Positions 19,201-26,928 of a stretch of DNA of 64,000 bases are shown piece by piece (within the stretch, counting starts at the first letter, position 1; every line of letters starts with the position of its first letter). Under the pieces are notes generated by a model that had not been told where the DNA came from, ran no database searches, and saw only the letters and a list, made by a program, of their open reading frames with translations. Source of the DNA: Bacillus sp. FJAT-27916 (GTDB lineage: Bacteria > Bacillota > Bacilli > Bacillales > Pradoshiaceae). A program made the position numbers and the translations under genes. Where the stretch lies: positions 649,287 through 713,286 of the forward strand of contig NZ_LFZV01000001.1 in assembly GCF_001183965.1 (NCBI RefSeq), in the 5' to 3' direction.

Positions 19201-19571
19201 ATAGGAAACAGAAAAAGGATCTATTGTTTTTCATTGTCCCGCTGATCCTATTTCAAGTGAATGAACTGATTAAAGCAGATGTACAGATTCCTGTGCTTGG
19301 ATATGTGCTGCGCTGTCACTTCAATGACTACCTTGGAGGCATCTCCTTTGCAGCATACCTGAACTTTATTTTATCCTTGAGTAACTGGACTTCGTTTCAG
19401 CTAACAAAGATCCAGCACTTCCTGATTGCCGGCTTATTATGTGGTATCTGCTGGGAGCTGATCACGCCCCTTTTTATACAATCAAGTACCGGTGATTTTT
19501 GGGATGTTATTGCTTACATCTTAGGGATGCTGACCTACTGGTTTTTCAGCGAAGTATTGGTATTTAAATAG
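19191..19571 (+). CDS. Membrane protein, about 126 aa, VanZ-like features
   Basis: A positively charged start (RLNRKQKKDL) is followed by about four hydrophobic helices. The C-terminal GDFWDVIAYILGMLTYWFF recalls the conserved end of VanZ-like proteins. No ribosome site precedes ATG 19191 other than that of the overlapping 21-residue peptide, so translation is probably coupled. The function is unknown. It is the last backbone gene before the island. Confidence 0.6.
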   Translation: MRLNRKQKKDLLFFIVPLILFQVNELIKADVQIPVLGYVLRCHFNDYLGGISFAAYLNFILSLSNWTSFQLTKIQHFLIAGLLCGICWELITPLFIQSSTGDFWDVIAYILGMLTYWFFSEVLVFK

Positions 19572-19598
19572 TAGAAATAAGTACGGAAAATATAGACA

Positions 19599-19632
19599 AA
19601 AAAGAGGCGGCCTATGGGCCGTCTCTTTGTAT
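19599..19632 (+). terminator. Terminator before the island boundary
   Basis: AAAGAGGCGGCC pairs with GGGCCGTCTCTTT, followed by GTATTTTT. Confidence 0.9.
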
Positions 19633-19657
19633 TTTTAAATTCTTTGCCATTTGCAGG

Positions 19658-19748
19658 GGACCTTGATGCAGGAGCAGTATGACCCCAAAAGTCATTACTA
19701 TCGGCTTGTCTTGGAGTTATCCGCTTTGAAGAAGCATTCTTTCAATAA
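19658..19748 (+). pseudogene. 3' scar of a tyrosine integrase gene left of attL
   Basis: From 19720 the DNA is nearly identical to the last 28 bases of the integrase gene that ends at 60887, including its TAA (19746-19748). Further left, CCTTGATGC at 19661 matches 60735, but about 65 bases between are missing. This is the tail of an older, deleted integrase gene outside the present island. Confidence 0.6.
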
Positions 19749-19900
19749 TCATAGAGCCAAAACAACTTGTGCAATAAATGTGCAATCCCACCTGCTCCTC
19801 GAAAAGAAAGCTCCCGTAAAACAAGAAAAAACCCTTGATTATCAAGGGTTTTCCGGTATGGAGCTAAGGGGATTCGAACCCCTGACCTCTTCGCTGCCAG
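19720..19900. repeat. Left long direct repeat carrying attL
   Basis: About 181 bases are nearly identical to 60859-61040. They include the integrase tail, two TGTGCAA words, the tRNA terminator hairpin (AACCCTTGATTATCAAGGGTT-like, 19829-19852) and the tRNA 3' half. There are only a few differences, for example at 19763 and around 19853. This is far longer than a usual att core. Confidence 0.85.
19859..19900 (-). other. attL: duplicated 3' half of tRNA-Ala
   Basis: These 42 bases equal the 3' half of the intact tRNA-Ala at 60999-61070, from the anticodon loop CTGGCAG to the acceptor end. Beyond 19900 the sequence departs from the tRNA, so the crossover core probably lies in or next to the anticodon loop. 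Confidence 0.8.
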
Positions 19901-19913
19901 CTATAGGGGGATT

Positions 19914-19989
19914 GTTAAATAAGTAAAATACGTTAAATACGTATGGTTTTGTCGGATATTTTGTTAAATATGTTCGGTTACGTTAAATA
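19914..19989 (+). repeat. Four direct GTTAAATA repeats next to attL
   Basis: GTTAAATA occurs at 19914, 19932, 19963 and 19982, in contexts such as CGTTAAATACG and TGTTAAATATG. Clustering just inside the element end is typical of integrase or excisionase arm sites. Confidence 0.6.
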
Positions 19990-20002
19990 AGAAAATTAAT
20001 TC

Positions 20003-20021
20003 TGTGCAAAAATATGTGCAA
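20003..20021 (+). repeat. Paired TGTGCAA motif inside attL
   Basis: TGTGCAA occurs at 20003 and 20015. The same pair, 12 bases apart, occurs near attR at 60907 and 60919. A similar pair lies left of attL at 19768 and 19779. These are candidate integrase arm sites. Confidence 0.5.
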
Positions 20022-20221
20022 TGTGGGTATGGTGGTCACTAGGTTATATATTAGTCTAATAAAACTGGAGATGGAAAAAATTTAAAAATGAAAATTCACC
20101 AAGTGAATCCTCTCTAGAAATAATATGCGATAAGGCTCTTTTTAGCGGAAGAATAAAATAGGTCAATTATTATCTCCTGCTTAGTTTAATTTCTTTTTTA
20201 TCGTTTTTTGAAATATCATAA

Positions 20222-22051
20222 CTATATTTGATCTTCAATCGCATACATACAACGCATAAATTCAGATAATTTCGACCCCTCAATCAACTCTAGAGGAAAC
20301 TGCTCAATATAAAGGTCTATATTAGTAGTATTCCAATTCCTTTGTATCTCGTTTAGCAACTTGATTTCTTCGTTACTTAATCCCCAAGTCTGTTTATAGA
20401 ATATTTCTTCTTTTGCAGAGAAAAAGTTTTTAGGTTTATACCTATTTTGAAATTGGCTCTTACCTATTTTATTTTTTTCTGCTTTACCTCTATTATAGAT
20501 TTCAAAGTATTTACGGCATAAAGCTGCTGTCTTCTCTTTGTCTAGATGGTCAAATAAGAAACATAAAATATTTTCATCGATAAAATAAGATTCTATTGAA
20601 TATTCTTCCAGTATAAATGCGTTATCTTTGTTATATATATAAGAAAACTCAGATAGACTCTTTTCTATCTTTGTCTTTACCTCGTTTTTTGTATTTCCAT
20701 CAGAATCTACGAGTATCCAGAACTTATAATTATTATGGTGTGCCTTATTCATAACATCAAGAATTCTTGCATTCGTGTAGAAACCAAGAGTATCTATACC
20801 GCCCACTTCAATAATTTGTATAACTTTTAGCAAATCTGTTTTAATCTTTTTATATTTCATCAAAGTTTGGAGAATGGATTTAATTAATTTTTTGTCATCT
20901 GGTCCTTCAACAAACAATATCTTAGTATGTTGGAAAATATCATCAGGTTTTATACCTAGTTCACTAATAATGTGTATTGGATCTGATGAAAGTTTCTTTG
21001 TAATACCACGTTCTTTTTTTATACAAATTAGCTCCTGTGGAGCTAATTGACTCACTACTACTGGTGAATGTGTTGAAATGAATACTTGATTCGATATACT
21101 TAATTCTCTCAAAATATTTATAATTTTTCTTTGTAGTGAAGGATGCAAATAAACTTCGGGTTCTTCAATAATAAGGATAAAATCCTGTTCTCCTATAGTA
21201 TGTTCAATATAAGCTTCAAGAATTGCTATTATTAATAAACTTTGCATACCTGTTCCGCTAGACTCTATGTCAAAACTATTTATAGCTTCATTTAAAATAT
21301 CGTGGTCTCTAATTTTCGTTTTGTGTAAATGGATAATATCGGTTTGATCTGCTTGAATCTCTATAGACAAAGATTGATTACCAATTATCTCTTGGAATTT
21401 ATTGCTCAACTCATATGATAATAATTTTACTTTCTCATCTTCGAGTTTCTTTAGTTCCTTTTTTACATCTGAAATTTTCAGTGGTACACCATCGATAATA
21501 ACTTCTTCGTTATTGTCTCTCTTTTTATTCCCCCCAATTAACATCTCCATTAGTTGACTAATATTACTACTCTTCTTACTAAAACTGTTATCTTCTGGAT
21601 TTCGAATGGAAGATATATATTTTAAATCAGGTAGGAATTCCTCAATAGTCTTTGGCGGGATTCTCTCCTGATTTTCTTCGAAAACATACCAACCTTTGTA
21701 TTTGTCATTATCTTTCTCAAAAAATAAGGTTATCTGTACCTCTCTTTTTTTTAGTGCTTGATTATAAAAGTCTTGCGCTTTTTTTCGATTTATTGAACTT
21801 TCTAAAAGCAATTGCAAATCTATTGTATCAATCTGTTGAAATGTAATTGAAATAACCGGTAGTTCTTCGGAGGAAAACATATGAATGTCTTTTTCTGTAA
21901 ATTTCCTTTTGCGAAAAAAGACTTGGATAGCATCAAATATTGCAGTTTTACCATAATTATTTTTCCCTACAATTGAAACTAGATTATCAGTATTGATATA
22001 TATATCATCAATTGACTTAAACTTCGTTATACTTAACTCCTTTATTTTCAA
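20222..22051 (-). CDS. OLD-family ATPase/TOPRIM nuclease
   Basis: OLD proteins couple an ABC-type ATPase to a TOPRIM nuclease, and several protect against phages. Here the Walker A is GKNNYGKT (residues 29-36), the signature region is ESSGTGMQSLLIIAILE, and the Walker B is FILIIEEPEVYLHP with a D-loop/H-loop QVFISTHSPVVVSQL. The TOPRIM part shows ILFVEGPDDKKLI and FWILVDSDGNTKNE. The start is TTG 22051 behind AGGAGAGG; the 12 extra residues upstream have no such site. There is no UvrD-like partner next to it, so a Gabija pair is not present; a stand-alone class 1 OLD is more likely. It is a single gene. Confidence 0.87.
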   Translation of the reverse strand: MKIKELSITKFKSIDDIYINTDNLVSIVGKNNYGKTAIFDAIQVFFRKRKFTEKDIHMFSSEELPVISITFQQIDTIDLQLLLESSINRKKAQDFYNQALKKREVQITLFFEKDNDKYKGWYVFEENQERIPPKTIEEFLPDLKYISSIRNPEDNSFSKKSSNISQLMEMLIGGNKKRDNNEEVIIDGVPLKISDVKKELKKLEDEKVKLLSYELSNKFQEIIGNQSLSIEIQADQTDIIHLHKTKIRDHDILNEAINSFDIESSGTGMQSLLIIAILEAYIEHTIGEQDFILIIEEPEVYLHPSLQRKIINILRELSISNQVFISTHSPVVVSQLAPQELICIKKERGITKKLSSDPIHIISELGIKPDDIFQHTKILFVEGPDDKKLIKSILQTLMKYKKIKTDLLKVIQIIEVGGIDTLGFYTNARILDVMNKAHHNNYKFWILVDSDGNTKNEVKTKIEKSLSEFSYIYNKDNAFILEEYSIESYFIDENILCFLFDHLDKEKTAALCRKYFEIYNRGKAEKNKIGKSQFQNRYKPKNFFSAKEEIFYKQTWGLSNEEIKLLNEIQRNWNTTNIDLYIEQFPLELIEGSKLSEFMRCMYAIEDQI

Positions 22052-22217
22052 ATTATCCTCTCCTATATGGTTGTATTTTGTGTACATTTATATATCTACT
22101 TTATGTAATTATTTTACAGCTAGATTTGTTTTAATACAAAAAAATAGCTTTAGTCTATTAATACAATACTCTTCCTACGTACTACTCAAAAAGAAGCTAT
22201 AAAGTATAATCTGGCAG

Positions 22218-22901
22218 TTGAAAACGAGGTGGCAACTTAATGATAGCTACCGTCAAGGTGAGGCGATGGTTAAGAAACATATTAAATTAATGATACGTTC
22301 TTTTAACAATGAATGTGATGCTGTTATCCATAAAGTGAAATTTAATAATGTAGAATCTGCAGAAAAAAAGATTAGAAAAGCTAGAGAACAGCTAGATAAG
22401 TTAAATAGATACTTATCTATTGAGATTACTGATTATTTTTTAAACTTGAAGCTAGAAGAACCATACCTTGCTTATGAATATGCTAAAAAGCTAAATGAGT
22501 AAAGTAAGGAACTGAGGCTTCAGAAAGAATTATTGCGTGAAGAAATAAGAGTAAAACAAGAGATTGAAGAAAGATTAAAAGTTCTTGAAAAAGAAAAACA
22601 ATATTATATAAATGTAAATGCATCTTTGATATATAGAAATAAACTAGAAAAAGCTGAAGATAACTTTAAGAAGGATTTAATTAGAGAACTAGAGAAATCT
22701 GAAATAAAACTTAAAAAGATAGAAGAAAGATCTGAATTAGATTATAGGGTTCGTAATGCAAAAGCAGGGTTTGCATATATAGTTTCCAACTTAGGGGCCT
22801 TTGGGGAGAATGTATTTAAAATTGGGATGACAAGGAGACTTGAACCATTAGATTGTATTCGAGAGTTAAGTGGAGCATCTATATTCCACAAAAGGGCATA
22901 G
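22218..22901 (+). pseudogene. Decayed DUF4041 / T5orf172 (GIY-YIG-like) gene
   Basis: Two same-frame pieces, split by TAA at 22500-22502, together resemble phage-type DUF4041 proteins. The first part covers MVKKHIKLMIRSFNNECD and ITDYFLNLKLEEPYLAYEYAKKLNE. The second is a coiled region, then GFAYIVSNLGAFGENVFKIGMTRRLEPLD, which is the start of the T5orf172 domain. The domain is cut short after IRELSGASI, and the N-terminus is missing, so it is a remnant. Confidence 0.75.
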
Positions 22902-23100
22902 TCCAATTTAAATTTTTATCTTCTTTTGGGTATTTCTGATGAAATTATAATTTATCATTTTATTGCTATATATGCTAATATTGCTAAGCATTTCAATAGT
23001 TTGTTAATTTAATTCTGAATGTTTTGAATTCATCTTATTGTGGTATTTATTGGAATAACAGGATCTTTAATTCGAATTCATAAAGGAGGACTATTTTAAA

Positions 23101-23469
23101 ATGAAAGATAAAATTAAAGAGGAAATAATACAATATATAGTGGAATATAAATCGGCAAATTTTGGGGATATAGAGAATCATTTGGAAAGTAAAGGAATTC
23201 CTTATAAAGGGGATTTCGTTTTAGATTTTCCTGATAATCCAACTGTATTTCTATGGAAGGGTATGTCTAAAGATTTTTTAACAGCAGTCAGAGAATTAAT
23301 AGGAACTGGTACTATTATTCCTGTTGAAGTATCACGTGTATTAGGGTATGGATATAGTGAAACTAAAGTATATGGGGAGCCAGTTGCGAAAGAACCAAAA
23401 TATCATTATAAAGAAGAACATTGGCTACCATTAGCATTTAAACTTCCAGATAATAATAATCGAGATTAA
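23101..23469 (+). CDS. Hypothetical protein, 122 aa, winged-helix-like start
   Basis: The gene has ATAAAGGAGGAC about 11 bases before ATG 23101. The first 60 residues (IKEEIIQYIVEYKSANFGDIENHLESKGI) look like a small helix-turn-helix of the kind that reads DNA. The C-terminal part is Tyr/Pro/Lys rich and unclassified. It is transcribed away from the OLD gene, next to the decayed DUF4041 gene, and may be island cargo. Confidence 0.6.
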   Translation: MKDKIKEEIIQYIVEYKSANFGDIENHLESKGIPYKGDFVLDFPDNPTVFLWKGMSKDFLTAVRELIGTGTIIPVEVSRVLGYGYSETKVYGEPVAKEPKYHYKEEHWLPLAFKLPDNNNRD

Positions 23470-24206
23470 TTGTAGTCTAGCCCAATATTAATCCTAAAGC
23501 AGCTTTCCATATTAACCCCCTATGGAAAATGATATTCAAATTGTGTATTGTACTGGTTGTCGATATATCTTTGACTGGATTTAGATTTATTCTATAGGGG
23601 ATCATTAATAAATAGCTATAAAAAGCAGATAAAACAAATTACCAATATTAACATAAATATTAATATTAATATTAACAAAAAACTTGATAATTATGGAATG
23701 ATGGGATAATATTAATTATGTAAAGAATGTATACGTAATGTATACATAATGATTACATTCCCCTCAATCTCTCACGAAGACCGAGAGGAACAATTTGATT
23801 TAATAACTTAAATATTGATTAGGTGTTGAAAAACTATCTTTATTAGAGAATATATTGCTCTAATAATAGCAGTGAATATAGCCTTTATTAGGGCATTTAA
23901 TATATTTTCTCTAGTAAACTGCTGTTTTAGAAATTTTAATGTTTTATTGGAGCTTTCACTTCTTTGGTTTTTTAGCAAAATTATCACCACCTTTTCAAAA
24001 TGGATTATCTATATGAAACGGGATGCCGCCCGTGGATTATAGACACAACAAATATAGCCGATGAGGCTTATTTTTTTTGCTTCGGCTTCCTGAAAAAACT
24101 AATTTATAAAATTAGTCATACCTCGTATTCTCTCATTTTAGCAAATATGGTATTTAATAGCAAATAGATAATAGGGAAATTTTGTGTGTTTTTGTGAAAT
24201 AGACAA
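23470..24206. other. AT-rich intergenic region with palindromes
   Basis: The stretch 23641-23690 is a run of ATTAAT/ATATTA repeats. GTATAC occurs twice around GTAAT (23728-23747), forming a dyad. A hairpin (AAGCCGA on one side, TCGGCTT on the other, 24058-24102) brackets an eight-T run. It holds at most one small peptide frame (23808-23978). Confidence 0.5.
23808..23978 (-). CDS. Possible small amphipathic peptide, 56 aa
   Basis: The frame ends in a long basic-hydrophobic stretch (ENILNALIKAIFTAIIRAIY, SLIKIVF) typical of membrane-active peptides. TTG 23978 is preceded by AAAGGTGG at a fair distance, which I prefer over GTG 23990. There is no family match. It could be a type I toxin, but no antisense RNA is demonstrated. 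Confidence 0.25.
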   Translation of the reverse strand: MLKNQRSESSNKTLKFLKQQFTRENILNALIKAIFTAIIRAIYSLIKIVFQHLINI

Positions 24207-24243
24207 AAGAAAATGGTCAGTTCAAGAGAACTGACCATTCATT
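24207..24243 (-). terminator. Terminator of the four-gene operon
   Basis: AATGGTCAGTTC pairs with GAACTGACCATT. The minus-strand continuation is T-rich (TTTTCTTTTG). It lies 160 bases after the last gene of the operon. Confidence 0.75.
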
Positions 24244-24399
24244 GAGTAAATGCATTAAGTATTAGATATAGGTATGGTGACCTATTTATGAGGTTCTAAC
24301 TTATATTTACTTAACTCAATATAGTTTTGATTTATAAATTGGATGAAAACTATACTTTTAGAAGCTAGGAAAAACAAAAAGAATATGCTGCAATTTTTT

Positions 24400-26370
24400 T
24401 CACCAGGATATTAATCGGATGGAATCTTTGTCGATAAGATTTAGTGAATATTGGAATTTGATTTCGATTACTTTAGTATTTAACCTAATATATGATTCAG
24501 CATCAATTTTAGAAAGTGTATAATTGAGTGAATTAATCAACTGCAAACTATAAATTCCGTCTGAATCCTGACATTTCTCAAGTATTTTATCAAGTTCACT
24601 AGATGATAAATCTCTATATATTATGTAAATTTCATTTAAGTATAATTCTATTTGTAGAGGATTAAAGAGAAACCACGACTTAGTTTGTCTAGGGTTGAAA
24701 ATAATTGTATAGTCCTGAAGGGAATTTTTGTAATAATCTTTTTCCTTAATTGATTCCTTATATAAAGAAATAGCATTTTCCTTAACCCCTGTGTATAAAT
24801 GAATATGGTTACCATCCTTTTGAGCAAGCTTATCGATTTCTGTCCGTAAGAAATTTATTTTATTATTTGCTTTGTAATCAAGTTTAAAATGAGTCTTTTT
24901 TTCACTACTCATTTTTATAAGCTCCCTAATAATTATTGAATCAAGAGTATCTTGTAATTTCTTATTTTTATATTCATTAACTAAACGTTGTTTCTCAGAG
25001 TCATTGCTCAAAAGTTGTATAGGGATAGGAATTACTAGGGATTCTTCTTTTAATGAAGTGGGATCATCAATATTAGTACCTGCTAATACTCTTGCCAGTG
25101 ACTCTTGATTAAATTCTTCTGTTTTAGCCTCCAAAAGAATATTAGAATTAGTCTTTAAAGCTATATCTAATTCTTTTAAATTGGCCATTAAATTAATGTA
25201 ATACATATCTTTTAATGTATTAAACACAGCGATTAACTCATACTTGCTATCTGCATTACCATTATCTAAATTAAAAAAAGACTTAAAATCTTGATATGAT
25301 GTCAATAGTTTTTGATCTTCCTCGTACGTATTATACCTCAAGAGTATACTGGTGATTGAATCAAAATTCAGTTTTGATATATGTTCTGGATTAACAGAAG
25401 CACAGTAAAATAGATAATATTCATCTATTACGTTTTCTATGATTAACCATTTAGCTTCTCTGTTTTCTGGCATAATCTCAAAATTTTTTAAGAAGCTCTT
25501 TGTTTTATCTAAATTTCCCCAAATATAATCAGTATAGTCCCATTCATAAAAGTGATTACTGATATCCATATAATGGTTTAAAAGATTTTTATATTCCTCT
25601 TTATTGACTAAATCCTCTTTATAAGAAATGTAATAGGAATAAATACTAACTATTAAAATGATTCTATCAAAGTCTTCACCCAAATTTTGTTCGTTATTCA
25701 CCTTGCTCCAAAGGTATACGAAAGTTTCTTTGTCTTTATGATTCAAGGCAGTTATTAATAGCGTTAATAAAATTCTCTCAATGGTATTTAGGTCTTCATA
25801 ATTGTTATCTTCCGTTCCATTCATATATCTTGTTGTTAATATATTGTCTATTAGCTTTTTTATATGTAGTTGTTTTTCATCTTGTGAGATGTATTTATTC
25901 TGCATAATTTGGTAATAAAGACGGTTAAAAACACTTACTATATATTTATCAAATTCTATATTGTTTTCTAAAAGTGCGTTCTTATACATTTCTGTAAAAA
26001 GAGTGTTAAAACTCATTTTCCTTAATATAAAATCATCTTTAATGTCCTTTAAACTATATAGTAAACTGAATAAAGCATTATCTAAATATAATTGAAAATT
26101 AATAGCCTTATCATTAGAAATTTTGTAGAGATTAGTTATTAACTGGGAGGCATTTGTGAAATAACCATACTCGACTAATTCTATTGAAATTTTTTCCAAC
26201 ACATTGATGCAGTCTGCAACAATGGTTGATTTTTCCGGTAATTTACTTGTAATAAATATCTCTTTAAATATTTCCTCTAATAAAATGATATTTTCATTGG
26301 TAATCTGTAGGTTTTGATTTCTAATTTCTTCAGTTGTATGAGTATAAATTTTAGAAAGCAATTCAAACAT
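24400..26370 (-). CDS. Large helical protein, fourth gene of the STAND operon, 656 aa
   Basis: I do not recognise this family. The protein is acidic and appears all alpha-helical, with no signal peptide or membrane segment. Motif-like pieces are FELLSKIYTHTTEEIRNQN at the start, VLAGTNIDDPTSLKEESLVIPIP in the middle and INSLNYTLSKIDAESYIRL near the end. The start is ATG 26370, with AAGGAG seven bases upstream; it overlaps the previous stop by eight bases (ATGTTTGA), so translation is coupled to the membrane protein. This tight link suggests that both work as a complex, perhaps with this protein on the cytosolic face. Confidence 0.7.
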   Translation of the reverse strand: MFELLSKIYTHTTEEIRNQNLQITNENIILLEEIFKEIFITSKLPEKSTIVADCINVLEKISIELVEYGYFTNASQLITNLYKISNDKAINFQLYLDNALFSLLYSLKDIKDDFILRKMSFNTLFTEMYKNALLENNIEFDKYIVSVFNRLYYQIMQNKYISQDEKQLHIKKLIDNILTTRYMNGTEDNNYEDLNTIERILLTLLITALNHKDKETFVYLWSKVNNEQNLGEDFDRIILIVSIYSYYISYKEDLVNKEEYKNLLNHYMDISNHFYEWDYTDYIWGNLDKTKSFLKNFEIMPENREAKWLIIENVIDEYYLFYCASVNPEHISKLNFDSITSILLRYNTYEEDQKLLTSYQDFKSFFNLDNGNADSKYELIAVFNTLKDMYYINLMANLKELDIALKTNSNILLEAKTEEFNQESLARVLAGTNIDDPTSLKEESLVIPIPIQLLSNDSEKQRLVNEYKNKKLQDTLDSIIIRELIKMSSEKKTHFKLDYKANNKINFLRTEIDKLAQKDGNHIHLYTGVKENAISLYKESIKEKDYYKNSLQDYTIIFNPRQTKSWFLFNPLQIELYLNEIYIIYRDLSSSELDKILEKCQDSDGIYSLQLINSLNYTLSKIDAESYIRLNTKVIEIKFQYSLNLIDKDSIRLISW

Positions 26371-26881
26371 CTTTATTCTCCTTTTCAACTAAAAGCCTGA
26401 ATTCATCAAGAATAAAGGACCGGATTTCATATCTTACTTCATCATCAATTTTAAGAAATTTAAAAATACTGATTAAAATATCTAACACACCTAAAAGGCA
26501 AATGAAAAAGTTTAATAAAGTTCCAAATAACATATTTTTAGCTACAAAAAAGTAATTGAATGGAATCATTAATAACAAAATAATAATTACTTCATAACCT
26601 GTATATAGTTTTCTTTTTCTGACAAAATAAAACTCCAATAGATTTAGACCATATCTTTTTTCTCGGCTTGGACCTACTACTAAAGCGAGTAGAGCGATAC
26701 TAAGGGATATTATTCCTGCTTGAACAGACCAAATTGTAGTTGTAAGCGAGTTTATTTCCTTACTTATAGTAAAGATATTTATAAACCGATTACTGTTGTT
26801 TTCAAAATAAACTGTCCCTTCATATCCTATTAATAGTATCAATATAGGTATTAAAATCCATTTAATAAAATTTGCTAGCAT
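26363..26881 (-). CDS. Four-helix membrane protein of the STAND operon, 172 aa
   Basis: Hydrophobic segments lie around residues 5-25, 50-70, 95-115 and 118-142, followed by a cytosolic helix (KIDDEVRYEIRSFILDEFRLLVEKE). No catalytic motif is visible. AAGGGGAAAGAAT precedes ATG 26881. It starts 47 bases after the second gene and overlaps the fourth. In many phage-defence operons the membrane protein is the cell-killing effector, but that role here is only inferred from position. Confidence 0.7.
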   Translation of the reverse strand: MLANFIKWILIPILILLIGYEGTVYFENNSNRFINIFTISKEINSLTTTIWSVQAGIISLSIALLALVVGPSREKRYGLNLLEFYFVRKRKLYTGYEVIIILLLMIPFNYFFVAKNMLFGTLLNFFICLLGVLDILISIFKFLKIDDEVRYEIRSFILDEFRLLVEKENKDV

Positions 26882-26928
26882 ATTCTTTCCCCTTAAAATA
26901 AGTGTCAGTATACTGTCACTTACATTGA

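Noticed and set aside
19859..19900. A second functional tRNA-Ala
   Set aside because: Only the 3' half is present; the 5' half and acceptor partner are missing.
20222..22051. Gabija GajA
   Set aside because: No UvrD-like GajB gene is beside it; the next genes are unrelated.
23641..23760. CRISPR-like repeats in AT-rich DNA
   Set aside because: The ATTAAT runs are simple-sequence repeats without spacers. No CRISPR array or cas gene is visible in the window.
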